Origin: Lingula anatina
Lineage: Eukaryota; Brachiopoda; Lingulata; Lingulida; Lingulidae
Direction: 5' to 3'
NCBI RefSeq assembly: GCF_001039355.2
Contig: NW_019775650.1
Location: forward strand, 1-64,000
DNA: 64,000 nt
This document shows, in pieces, positions 50,061-61,788 of the stretch. Position 1 is the stretch's first letter; each line of letters begins with the position of its first letter. The notes below the pieces were generated by a model that ran no database searches, was not told the DNA's origin, and saw nothing but the letters and a program-made list of their open reading frames with translations. A program made the position numbers and the translations under genes.

Positions 50061-50494
50061 GAAAATCGCCCCTGAAGATATTTAATATAACTTTTGTTCA
50101 GCACTAGGAAATAAACAGATATAAAGAAATTGACATGAGGTAAAACACACTTACAAACAACAAATTAGAATACAATAATCTTATGCAACGTAAAGTATAG
50201 AAAGGACCTTACTATTATTACGAACAAAACTGACAATTAACATAATGTAACCATACTGTTGGCAAGGTAAAGGCCCATATGCTATGCACTGGGAATCCTT
50301 AACAAACATAATAACGCATTGACCCGCACTAAAATTTACTAAAGAGCGTCTTGCATGACTCTATGGATTTTTATAGAAATCTTACATGACTCTCTAGGAA
50401 TTCCTAGGATTTACTATAGGATTCCTATCTAGTGTGTATATTCTATAGTGCATTTCTATAAGGGAAGTTGCTTCATTAATTCCACTTGATAAAG
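49687..50494. promoter_or_regulatory. 5' flank of SABATH gene A and 3' flank of gene B
   Basis: The first 60 bases (minus strand, up to the ATG) match the corresponding flank of gene B at 56455-56530, including GCGAACACTACC and CGCGTTATGCG. They are therefore likely part of the shared promoter/5' UTR. The second half, from about 50080, is the 3' flank of gene B. No extra gene is seen. Confidence 0.5.
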
Positions 50495-53400
50495 TTAGGA
50501 AGCTGCTTTCGCTTTTACGATATCGACATATGCCACAACCAGGTCATAACCAAAATCATTTGGACTGCGAGTAACATCTTCCTCAAACCTGCCAAAGAAC
50601 TCGTCAATAATCTCCTTCTTTTCCTTTTCTGATCGACGTTCATCTAGACCAGACATAAAGATGGCTTCGCTCCATGCTCGGAACACATTCACGTATCTTC
50701 TTGCCTTGTGAGCCACGCTTAGTGGTTCATCATCTGGGTGCAAGGTATGAAGACAAAATGTTAACGCCTTTCCATTGAAATAGCTTTGTTTTATCATAAT
50801 ATTGTTTTATGATGTTACATTGAGAGAAACAAATATTGTTCGGTTGTTATATACACGACTGGTCAAACAATTTGTACGTACCGCACCATAAAAAATAAAT
50901 CGTGTGCAGAAGATGCTTTTTAAATGAAAGATTCTTTTGAAATTAAACAATTTCCCGCAGTACAAAAAACTGTATGTTCTTACCTAAGAATTCTGCATTC
51001 TTATCTCTCAAAGTGTAGTCGAATTGGGCGACCTTTATCTCTATGGATAGCAGTTTTAATCCCGCCTTCAAAACCATGGAATCTTCGTCCAAAAACGGTG
51101 CCTTGAACTCCTCTTCTGAACGATGGTAAGATGGAATGTTTGTATTTAGAAATTCTTCCTATAAAAAAAAAACGTTAACACCACTGTTTCAATACGCATG
51201 TCAGTTCACCGTTGCATTATAGTACCAACGTCAAATCAGACTCGTTTACTTTTTTAATCCGGAAGGAGTAAATCCTCGCCCATCCAAATATACAAACTTA
51301 GTTGTCTCTTTTTACATTGTACATTCCAGAAAAAGGTCCCACCTTGGTTATTCGCCCTGCTGTTACAAATGACAGCCATAAGTCCCTTAGGTACGGGATG
51401 ACTTTAACTTTGTAAAGAGTTGTACTACCGGAATGCATGCCTTCCTTCGTACCCTGAGTTACGATGATGATGTGGGCACCTTAAATATAACTTCATATAA
51501 AACGAGTGAGAGGAAAGACGTTACATTTTTATGACAATAATGTATACTTAAACACTCGTGCATGGGCACCAGGCCTACCCAACTACCAGACTCGGCACAT
51601 AAGGATCCTGAATTAACCGGTATACCGGACCACACTACCCGTTTTCAATGTGTGTGTCAGATCGCATTTCGGAGTATCAGTCAGAACACCGACAGGATGA
51701 GCCCGCGGTCGTCCTACAGAATTTGTTCTGGGGTATGATACTCCGAAATGCGATCTGACACACACCTTGAAAACGGGTAGTGTGGTCCGATATATCGGTT
51801 AATTCAGAATCCTTATGTGCCGAGTCTGGTAGTTGGGTAGGCCTGGGTACGGGCCTGCAAAAATGTGTAATAAACATTTAAAGGTTATTGTCACCCTTCG
51901 TCCAAAACTCCTTATTTACTGCCTTGTATACATTCTTTTGGGTAATAAATAAATCTTCACTGTTCAGTGACTAAATAAATAAAAATTTACACATATGTCA
52001 TCTATTATTTTGGGTGACATCATAATTGCGATTTTGGGGTTGCCTATGCTTATACAAAGCAAAGAAAAATATATTATATTTTTAAGGGTTTTTCATTGTT
52101 TTAAATCAGCACAAAGATCAATGCATTATTGAATAATTAGATATAGGAATAAACTCATTTCCGATATCTGGATGATAATAAAGGGTTATAATATCCTTAA
52201 TACTACAATTTAAATAAATTCAAATGTAAATAGACATATTAAAGTGGGAGGGGTTCAGTTTAAGGTGTCCACTATGAATTGTTACAAATTAATGGATTCA
52301 AACAGGAAAAAATTAATTAAAAATAGATAAATTTGAACACTTGCTAGAGGTACCTATTTTCAGTTCTTTAGTCCGGTTTATGAGAATCGTCTCCCAATCC
52401 TTAGCGGCCTGCTTTTTATATGCATCAAGCTCTTTGTCACTGACTTTGCCACCATGACCAGTTATATCCCACTGAAGACTGCAAGGCCTGCAACGTATGG
52501 AAACAATACACAATTACACATATGTATATAATCTTTAAAATACCGTGATGACATATATCAGTACTATTGGTATTTATTTCCCTTAGTCATTTTTGCTTCT
52601 CAAAAAGATTTTGAAAATAAGCACACTCATTCAAGATAGCAAGGACTACAACAAAATGTAAAAAAATAAGCAATTAATATCAAGGTACCTTTACATCATT
52701 ATAGATATAGCGTGTCATATTTTTTATTGTCTTTTTATTCTTCTTTGTGCATCTCTATATCTAATACTTTTCATTGTTTCTACATGTAACAAGCCCACCT
52801 TTTGCTCAACCAATGCATAGCATAGCAGGATACAGCCAGGTCCACATAGTTCGGCGGCAGACAGGGTTTATAGAAATTGGTACCACTGGCCAGGAGAAAC
52901 ACGTTTTTGTCTCGAGGAAGAAAATTCTTTTGATCTTGAAATAAACCTCAAAGTTAGAATACTCTACTATAAACAACTGGATGACAGGAATACAATAACT
53001 GGTGTTCATGATCACAATCCCCATAAAATTAACAGTTAAACAGACGGCAATTTTGTCAAATTTCGTACCTTGCGTCAGAAGGAATAATGACTTGAAATCG
53101 TTCCAGGGTTGATCCTCGTACACTATTACAATCGGTTTTTCTTTCCCATATTTTTCTCGTACAGCTCCTGAGGAAAATCAACAGTGCTGTGTTTGACCTG
53201 TGACTTTAGGGCACCAGTATACTATATAGTCAGAATTACCACAGTTTGAAAGTGAATTATAATCATTTAGCTACTCTTCATGTACAATACAGTGTTTGAT
53301 CTATGCTGTTGCTTTACGATTAAAATTCTAACAAAGAAAAATTTTTTTGTTCATGTAAATACCTGCAGTTTAATTTTCAAAATGTTCGAAATTAATTTTT

Positions 53401-56400
53401 AGGAGGTACTTATGATCTCTGCCATCACTTTCATAGATGTTCCTCCATCTCCAGCTCCGTAGTCACACACAACGAAGGGACCCTCCGTGTTTTCATCAGT
53501 TCCATCTCGTTAAAAAGAAGCAATATCCCATATTACCATAGAAAAGAGAGGGTTGCTGTAACTACAAAAAGACTACAGGCTTTAAAATTTCTCGACTGCT
53601 TCTTGGTTCTCTTAAAGTCAACAGATGGAGACGATTATACTTATGAAACTCGAAAAAAAGTGATACGAGTAAAAATCTAAAGACAGAATTATTTGATATA
53701 CATACCAATTGCTTGCAGTGCATAAGGCACTATGTCGTGATATAATTTTTCGTAATTCACGGCATTTCTACTCCAAAAATGTGATCCGTGATGTCTATCC
53801 AACAGTCTGTACACAGGACATCTTGATTGACAAATTTGGTCACCAAAAACTGTAAAAAAATATGAGAAGGATCTCTCTTAGACGGCGGTAAGCTGCTTGT
53901 TCTTTTCAATCTGTACTCGTTCTCTGCTACTTAAACAGGTTTTTTCAACTTTAAAATTTGTGATCTTTGTTTGAGAAAGAGGTATCAACTTGCAGCAATA
54001 GACGTTTGTGCTTATTTACTAAATATAGACCCCCAAATGAGGTCCTCTGGACATACGTCCCACTTCAACAATATCAGAAAAAAATCAAAGTGTACAATGG
54101 TGAGCGTCGAACATGTTACGTCATTCCATGTCAAGTGCCACATCAAGCGACGCGGGCGATCATGTACTTCCATAGTTCTTTGTCTCTAACCTTCCAGAAC
54201 AACGTTATTTATGGGACTGAATATGCCCCTCTTTGTTGACTCCATTCATTAAAACATCTCATCCAAAGTGTCTTTTGTCTTCCTATATCTGCCTCTCTTG
54301 GATAACAAAATAAATTTTAAAATCTTACACACACAATGATAAGCTAGTAAATGTCCATATTCATCAAAATAGTGTGTATGGTCCCCGCAATTCCAGACAC
54401 GTAATGCTGTGGTAATGGCTAAAACAGATTTTTCATGTTTCATCTAGCAACAATGAGCAAAGTCTGGTAAACCGTGGCTTTGATGAAATATGGTATACCT
54501 GTAGATTGGCCTGGGGCTCCGTTGGAAAATTCTCTTTGAAATCACCCTGGATACCCTAACATGCCTAAGCCTTATGGTGATTTCTGGCCAATTTTATCAC
54601 ACTATGTCTGTCGGCCATGGCATATGTAGTCACAGCTTTGACTTGATAAAATTGCAAAATATCATCAACATACAGACTTGACATTTAATATGGAATATTT
54701 CAGTTTCGAAGGTATGCCTAGGTAAAATGGATTATTTTTTCAAAACACTCTGATCTCATATAAGATTTGTGAATGGAGAAGTGTGTAGTCAGGTGTGTCG
54801 CTTCCAATTAACTGATTACTAGGTTTGTTGCGCTGCTGCACTATGTAATATGCAGTGATTTAATTGGGTAGTGCTCTTTTGGGTAGGTCAAAGCTTGGCT
54901 TTGGCAAGGCATGGTTCTTTCAAAAAAAGTATCAATATGTCGGCAACTACTGCATTGAAGAATTTGAAATTTTGCATGCAAGTGGTCGGTTTTGCAAGGT
55001 GTAAAATGAGCTATGCAGTGCTCTGCAAATTTGTTAATCTGTGGCAGAATGGCGCGAAAAACTCAGACATTGCCAGACAGATAATTGCGCCAAACGAAAC
55101 GGCTCGCACAGTTTTGCAGAGTAATGCCCAGACTGATGTACCTACACAGAAACCACACCCAATGTATTGAAATCTTACCACCAGGGTACAGGACCCACTG
55201 TATGTCGGGATATGCTGTTGCAACTAAACAAAAACCACCCAGTCCGTTCAGAATTAGGGGTAAATTGTAACCAAAATGCATTTTTCAAGGCCCTTTACGA
55301 ACACCAATCTGGTTTTAGCTGGTTAGAATACCAGACGACCTCAAGGGAACCCACTGTAAACAGCAGTACAGCGTTGTATGGTTCTCTCATGAATTGGGGA
55401 CCTTGACCGTTTCTGAGTTGAACACTGAAACCTCGTGGCTTTCTTTATTGAGGTCAGATTTCACCTGTACCGCTGAACTAGTCAAAACATAGTTTACAGA
55501 CAATTTGAAGAGGCCAACTTCTAAACGTGTGCCGCGTCTAAAGTGACTAAGGTCATTAACAGCGTCAGTAATTGAAGTGGATACCACATTGGTGCCTAAA
55601 CACCAATAATGGTCATCCACGAAAACCTGAACCAGATCAAATAAAGGAATAATCTGGGAACCACTTGACTATCATTTGATAGGGGGCATATTAGGAACAA
55701 TTTTAGGTTGCACAGTGAAATTGCCGATACACACAGTGCACTTTTAATAGCAGGTTACTTACAGAATAAAGGGGATGAGCAGCTACCTTGGTAATCAAAA
55801 TCGCCATATATGAACCACATAGACAATATGTGGGTAGGCCATTACTCGCCGAATCAATGGCCTACATGTCCTACAACAAAACTGGACCAAATTGGACAGA
55901 TTTTGACCGATGCCTGGAATGTTATTCCAGATTGAACTCTAAAAACCTAACCTAAGGAATGCCTTGCCACTTGAGAGCGCTGGTAGCAGACAGAAGAGGT
56001 CAAGCGTAACAGCAACCGTTATTGTGACTAGACACTGACATGGGGGTTCTTTGTGGGGCATATTACTCTTTTACAGAAAATAATTTGGTAAATATGGAAA
56101 TCCAAAACATCTCTTTTAATTGTTGTCGTATGACATAGAATAGGCAATGCGTTTTTGTTTGCTTCTCTGGCGAATTCCATTAATGAACTGATGTCACAAT
56201 GAGATCAAAGAGATAATTAAAAGTTATTAAAACACGATTTTAATCCTTATTTTCAATTATCAGTCAGCAAAACAGGAAAAAAACTCATGAAAAATGATTT
56301 GGAAAAAATATTCCATATTAAATGTCAAGTCTGTATCTCTGGTGTTTTTAACATCAGTATATTGTGAAAATATGACATAATAAACATGATATGAGAGTAC

Positions 56401-56454
56401 GACTCCGTAAAGTCACATACCTGTGGAACCCGAGGCGATATCTTGTTGATCCAT
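50495..56454 (-). CDS. SABATH-family SAM-dependent carboxyl methyltransferase-like protein, copy B (9 exons, 401 aa)
   Basis: Tandem paralogue of gene A. Exons: 56454-56421, 53849-53706, 53505-53410, 53167-53069, 52946-52799, 52487-52354, 51479-51343, 51158-50984 and 50733-50495 (TAA). The total of 1206 nt has all phases kept. Exon 2 is six bases shorter than in A (two codons lost, frame kept). It retains CDYGAGDGGTSMKVM, PWNDFKSLF, GTNFYKPCLPP and AMHWLSKR with the His-Trp pair. Exon 9 is nearly identical to A (FMSGLDERR for FMFGLDERR), whereas exon 1 differs strongly (DIASGST for YGVPCST). Intron 1 holds a 1.66-kb transposon and intron 6 a foldback MITE, yet all splice sites and the frame remain intact, so the gene looks functional. 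Confidence 0.83.
51571..51844. mobile_element. 274-bp foldback MITE in intron 6 of SABATH gene B
   Basis: Two arms of 109 bp (51571-51679 and 51736-51844) are inverted copies with about four mismatches around a 56-bp loop. They begin AGGCCTACCCAACTACCAGA. The same intron of gene A reads straight through (AAATGGGTACGAGCC) without it. Flanking GGGCAC and GGGTAC look like a slightly decayed 6-bp or longer target duplication. No coding capacity. Transcribed, it would form a long RNA hairpin. Confidence 0.9.
54673..56333 (+). mobile_element. Tc1/mariner-like transposon (1661 bp) in intron 1 of SABATH gene B
   Basis: Perfect 28-bp terminal inverted repeats at 54673-54700 and 56306-56333 begin CAGACTTGACATTTAATATG. 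The dinucleotide TA flanks both ends (54671-54672 and 56334-56335). Gene A keeps the empty site with one TA (CATCAGCG-TA-TCTGTGG, near 49560). TA duplication, size, and the internal transposase remnant identify a Tc1/mariner superfamily element. The unbroken TIRs suggest a moderately recent insertion. Confidence 0.93.
54871..56010 (+). pseudogene. Decayed Tc1-like transposase
   Basis: An N-terminal helix-turn-helix-like part (CKFVNLWQNGAKNSDIARQI, about 55020-55080) is followed by scattered frame breaks. Near 55810 there is MNHIDNMW, matching the (D/M)NPIENxW block after the second catalytic Asp region of Tc1 transposases. Then comes QILTDAWNVIPD followed by a stop, corresponding to the LxxxWxxIP C-terminus. 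Stops and frameshifts make it non-functional. Confidence 0.7.
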
Positions 56455-57131
56455 ATTATTTTGTCAGAACAAATATTTTATGCTTAAGGCGAACACTACC
56501 TATACCGCGTTATGCGTTATTAACGTTCTGTTGAAAGCCATTATACGTTGAATCACCCAACTGCATTGAAACATGCTAAATGCGTGTTTAACATGAGTTG
56601 AAAAAAAAACTACTGGTACTGTACATGATATGTCGTTCTGTGAGTCGTTACGTGTCGAACTACAACATTGGTCAAAAAGGTTGTCTCACCCCCATTTCCA
56701 TGTACTTTTATTTACAAATGATCACCTTACAGCTGTAAATTGTTAGAAATAGTGCTTTTTATTACGGATACCGTGTCTAACATGATTAATGGTTTAAAAA
56801 ATACAAAATAGTGGTGAAAATATACATATTTTATACCATTTAGTAAAATTTATAAGAGGTACCCCCTCAAATCGACTGTTTCACTGTGACTTCTACAGAT
56901 GTAAAGAAATGTCTATAAAATTGAAAAGACGCCATCAAATGTCACCAAATTCACACACAATTAGCATTAGGGTGTGCTCGTTAAAGATCACGTGCCTAAC
57001 AGCGTGTGCGTCTACCGCGTGCTGCAATTATCTCCTGTTTTAAACTGGTATCACTAGGCCATGACAAGAGATTACAATTACATATGCCAGAGCACCTATC
57101 GAGCGTCAGCGACTGAATGGCATACACTTAA

Positions 57132-57472
57132 AGGGATAATAACTCTTTGTTTCGGCCAAAAAATGAATTTTCCTGGAGTAAACAACAATTTTCCCATACT
57201 AACCAATGGTCAATGAATCCATTTTAACATTCAAAGTTGGTCCCTGTTTTTTCTAAAAAGTTTGGTTTTTTGTTAAAATCTCTTAAGAGATGTTAACAGA
57301 GTATAGCCATCAATGGAGGTCACGTGGTCTAAAGACAAGCTCAGATATCAGAATAATAGCTATAACTGCTGTTTTTGTGATAAAAGAGAATATATTATAT
57401 GTCTATGAGTTATTCACAATGTTTTTTTTTTTTTTGTGAAATATAGATCTCATACGAAGAGTTATTATCCCT
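57132..57472. mobile_element. 341-bp MITE with TTAA target duplication (piggyBac-like)
   Basis: Inverted 16-bp ends AGGGATAATAACTCTT (57132-57147) and their complement (57457-57472) are each flanked by TTAA (57128-57131 and 57473-57476). In unit A the corresponding place reads CATATACTTAAAGAAAGT (TTAA at 50044-50047) with no insertion. TTAA specificity is the hallmark of piggyBac-type elements. No coding capacity. Confidence 0.8.
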
Positions 57473-57626
57473 TTAAAGAAAGTGCCTAAAAACACCCTTA
57501 AAAATATAACGTGTATATCGCCACGGTCATATAACATCTCTGGGTGTGTATTATGCACTTCCCGCCTGAATAGTAAGTGCATTTGATTGAAATCCCAAAG
57601 ACAACATTCATAAATATGATTTTTCC

Positions 57627-57878
57627 GATTGCTTGAAGTGCAAAAGGTAACAAACCATAATATAAAGAAAATGAGAAAATTATATCTAATAATAGATCTT
57701 ACGTTGAAACAGTGTGATATTTAATTTTCTCGTTATCTCAGTATAGTATATCTGGATAAATTAAAACTTTCTCTTTGACGTCATTCAAATTCACCACATT
57801 TTCACTCCAAAAATGTGTTCTATGATATATATACTACAGTCTGTACACAGGATGGTTCGTTTCACGAATTCGGTCGCA
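57627..57878 (-). pseudogene. Relic of a third SABATH copy (exon 2 only)
   Basis: CCGATTGCTTGAAGTGCAAA at 57627 matches the 3' part of exon 2 (CCAATTGCTTGCAGTGCATA in copy B). After about 110 bp of unrelated sequence, AATTCACCACATTTTCACTC and CAGTCTGTACACAGGATG match its 5' part. The donor is lost, the frame is broken by the insertion, and exons 3-9 are absent. It lies upstream of gene B in the same orientation. Confidence 0.8.
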
Positions 57879-59400
57879 TGAAATAGTAAAACATTAATGA
57901 TTCATTGCTTACGGCACATGTACGTGCTTAGAACCCTTTCTTTTGCTTATTTGTCTTATGTCAAATTATGGCTTTTTGGCATTTTCTTTATTTCAATATT
58001 ATCACCTCTTATCAGAGTAGTTATCATGGTGATCACGAGCTTTGGCATAATTGTCCCTTTTAATCATGTTAAAAAAATGTAAAGTGATGAGTAAAAATAC
58101 TGACAGCTAGGACGGTGATGTGTTACACTTGAGCTTCCAGATTTCTAAAACACTGGATCACAAATTGCATTTTATATACCAAGATGAATGCACTTTCTTC
58201 CAGCATTTTAATTGGTTAATGAACGGACAAAAACGCGAGAAATTATCAATAAATGTTGCATACACATCTAATATTGAATCAATTAGATCCATTTACCCTT
58301 TCTCTTGGTGTTTCGCATAGCTAGCAATTAACGAATACTTCAAGTTTTTTTAGTCCTTTTTGAGGCCAATTTTTCAAATATTAAATCAATGGAAGGCTGG
58401 GTCCCTTCTTTCTGTCCGTACAGTTCTAAATGATTGCGTCCGTAAAATGCCAAACACCCTAGAATTAAAAAAAAAATAGGACGCAGTTAAAGTACACGAT
58501 ATAAAATTTGGTCTCCTATCGTCAAACACATCTGCAGTATGATCCACTTTTCCGACCACACAAAAATTCAGACGGGAAGCTTTAGTACTAATTCGATTTT
58601 TTACGAATTTTTTAACCCATTGCTTTTCATGAAAACACTTAATCGTGGTTGTCTTAAGTTTTTTCTACCTTTTTACAGGTTCCCACTACCACCTCGCCCC
58701 TGGATTTATGCATGGGGTTCTCAAGTGAATTATTTTACCATTTCTACCGATTTGTGACTCAGTGGCTGAAATATTAATAAATGAACACACTGATAGGTAT
58801 ATAAAAGATTCAAATAAATAAATAAATAAAGGCACATAATGACACTAACAAAAAGGCGAGTCCTTGATTTCTAGGATCGGTCGATATAAGTATGAGATCG
58901 CTGTAAGATTTTAGGAGATCTGTTGGTCTACACCAAAACCAATGGTAGTCTACACCCTTTATTCCACGGAAGAACAAAAATAGCTTTCTTTTTCCTTATA
59001 TATTTTTATGACTGTATAAATCTTGGTTTCAAGATGATAGGTCCAGTATTTGATAATGCATTCATAAAGACTAGCTTTACATGAACAAATGAAACTTTCC
59101 CGCAGTGCTAGTTATATAAGTAGCCGCTCGTGTTACTGTGCGATCGCTGGGTTCTTTTTTACGTACAGGATGAGAACAAAATATATATATTTCTGCAGTT
59201 TGGAAAAAAAGGAAACCGGATTTTTTTTATTATATTATATTAATAATTAGATGCACTAATTTTCGCTACCTTACAGGTTTATTGTATTGTGTTGTATTTT
59301 TAGTCGCTGGTACATGTAAATGGTCGCGTGACCAGTTTTACTGATTGCTCGTTAGTTAACAGAGTAAAGGGAGAGTAGACTGGGAAGCAGTAGTTACTAA
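57879..59400. other. Intergenic, no gene recognised
   Basis: AT-rich DNA with short spurious frames and an AAATAAATAAATAAATAAA run near 58816. I recognise no exon, RNA gene or named repeat. GC rises towards 59300, where the promoter-like block begins. Confidence 0.6.
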
Positions 59401-59456
59401 TTTCGTTTGGCTTTTTGCCAAGTTGTGATTAGTGCTACAGCTCGTACTTCTCTATT

Positions 59457-59561
59457 GACGTCACGTACATGACAATAAGAAGTCAATGTGGTCTTTGTCT
59501 GGTCATCTACAACATGTCACATTTTAGTCACGTGACCTAGAGGTCACTGCGTAGTATAAAA
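59457..59561 (+). promoter_or_regulatory. Promoter-like block: CRE, E-box, receptor half-sites, TATA box
   Basis: In order: TGACGTCA (full cAMP-response element, 59457-59464), CACGTG (E-box, 59529-59534), TGACCTAGAGGTCA (everted nuclear-receptor half-sites two bases apart, 59533-59546) and TATAAAA (59555-59561). The order and the spacing to the putative first exon fit an RNA polymerase II core promoter reading rightward. The gene it would serve is outside the window or has only a noncoding exon here. Confidence 0.6.
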
Positions 59562-59584
59562 TCAGTATTCGCGCCACTCTTTTG

Positions 59585-59655
59585 TTCATTCCTGACCTGG
59601 TGGCGAAGAAGATAGATAGATACTGGAGCTGTTTGTTGGAACTTGAAAACTACGT
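59585..59655 (+). other. Putative noncoding first exon with splice donor
   Basis: Transcription about 30 bp below the TATA box would begin near 59585 (TTCATTCC resembles an initiator). The transcript would reach ACTACGT followed by the consensus donor GTAAGT at 59656-59661. No ATG-led frame of note lies within it, so it would be 5' UTR. The following intron would contain the 53-bp tandem array. Inference from motifs only. Confidence 0.45.
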
Positions 59656-61587
59656 GTAAGTAAGGACGGACCTTTCGTTATACAGTATTTTCATACGACG
59701 TTACAAAGATTAGTTACTTCGCGCTATACTAACGAATCGCCTTGACGGTCTCATGCATGCATCTACTAGTTTAGTTTGAAAATGCTTAAATCAGCTTGAT
59801 CTTTAGGGCGTTATGGCAGACTTCTGGACAATAACAAATGTTGTTTTGTGTGGTTTTTAGATTCGTGGATGGATCAATAAAACAGTCGAGCGTGGTCGGC
59901 AGTTTGAATTTCCCGCCATTTAAATTTCCGTGTGAAACGTAGTAAGGCCGTTCAGCAGTTGTGGATTTGTATAGGTTTGAATGTATTGTGTTGTAAAATA
60001 CTCTCAAGCGAAGAACTTGATTTGTTTGGTCCACTTTGATGTACACAGGTAAGCATTGTCGCGTGGACTTAAAATTTGAATGATATGGTTTGGTTTTCAT
60101 GTTACTTTGAATATGAGTAATTGAAATTTTGTTCCTCATTTACTAAGCATTGTTGTTTTCAAGTAATTGATTCCTATAGCTCACTTTAATTTCGCCCACT
60201 TTGATTCAAGTTATATTGTTTTAAGGTAATTGATTTGTTTCATCCACTTTGTCACTTCGACATTGATTTCAAATGATGGTGCTGATTTGCTTTTTATAAT
60301 TTGATTTTAATGATACTTTGATTAAAATAACTGATTTGTCTGTTTCACTTTGAATTTGAGTAATTGATTTTTTTCTTTCAATTTAGAATTTAGTTATATT
60401 ATTTTATACTGAATGTCATTTTGAATTCAAGTAGTTGATTTGTTTGGTTCACTTTAAGTTAGACCAATTTGAATCCCAAGTTAATGATTTGTTTGTTAAT
60501 TTGAATTTAAATTTGAATTTAAGTAATTTGTTTGTTTCATTTGTTTCAGTTTCAGTTTGGTTAATTGATTTGTTTGGTTCACTTTGATGTAAGCAATGCC
60601 AATTTGACTCGCTTTGAATTCAAGAAATTGATTTGTTTGTCCAACTTTGATTTCTTATGTCACTTTGAATGCAAGAAAAAGTTTTTTTCTAATATAGTTA
60701 TGTAAGTAATATCTTTTTAAATTTGAATTTGAACTCGAGTATCTGATTTGCTTAGTGTAGTTTGATATCAGTAATGTCACTTTGAATTCCTGGAATTGAT
60801 TTGTTTGATCCACTTTGATCTAAGTAATGTCAATTTGAACTCAAGTAACTGATTTGCTAAGTATAGTTTGATATCAGTAATGTCACTTTGAATTCCTGGA
60901 ATTGATTTGTTTGATCCACTTTGATTTAAGTAATGTCAATTTGAACTCGAATAACTGATTTGCTTAGTATAGTTTGATATCAGTTATACACTTTGAATTC
61001 AAGTAAAAGATTTGCTTTGAATAGTTTGATATCAGTAATGTCACTTTGAAATCTTGTAATTGATTCATTTGGTCCACTTTGATTTAAGTAATGTCAATTT
61101 GAACTCGAGTAACTGATTTGATTAGTATAGTTTTATATTAGTAATGTCACTTTGAATTCCTGGAATTGATCATCTTTGTTGACTTAAAGTAATGTCCACT
61201 TTGAATTCCTGTAATTGATTCATTTGGTCCACTTTGATTTAAGTAATGTCAATTTGAACTGATTTGCTTAGTATAGTTTGATATCAGTAATGTCACTTTG
61301 AACTTGAGTAACTGATTTGCTTTGTATAGTTTGATTTCAGTAATGTCACTTTGAATTCTTGTAAATGATTCATTTGGTCCACTTTGATTTAAGTAATGTC
61401 ACTTTGAATTCTTGTAATTGATTTGCTCAGTATAGTTTGATATCAGTAATGCAATTTTGAATTTGTGTATTTGATCATCTTTGTTGACTTTAAGTTATGT
61501 TCACTTTGTTTAAGTAATGTCAATTTGATGTCAAGTAACCGATTTGCTTAGTATAGTTTGATATGAGTAATGTCACTTTGGATTAAA

Positions 61588-61788
61588 GAAACTGATTTGC
61601 TTAAGTATAGTTTGATTTAACTGATGTCACTGTGAATTCCATTAATTGTTTGTTTCACTTAAATTTCAGTACTGTCACTTTCATTTCATGCAATTGATCT
61701 GCTTGGTCCACTTTGATTTGAGCAATTTCACCTTAAATTCAGGTAATTGGTTTGTTTATCATAATTGATACATGTAAAGTCAAGTAAC
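61588..61788. repeat. Variant cassette inside the array, copy 1
   Basis: A 200-bp stretch of atypical units (GAAACTGATTTGCTTAAGTA … CACTGTGAATTCCATTAATT … TCAGGTAATTGGTTTGTTTA) recurs at 63343-63544 in the same order. It marks a higher-order period of about 1755 bp, close to 33 basic units. Confidence 0.85.

Larger units (their letters stand above)
50080..57480 (-). repeat. Segmental duplication unit B (carries SABATH gene B and three transposon insertions)
   Basis: Collinear with unit A but longer. The extra length comes mostly from the elements at 51571-51844, 54673-56333 and 57132-57472, plus added sequence near 56660-57020. Unit A lacks these three elements at the matching positions. Confidence 0.85.
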
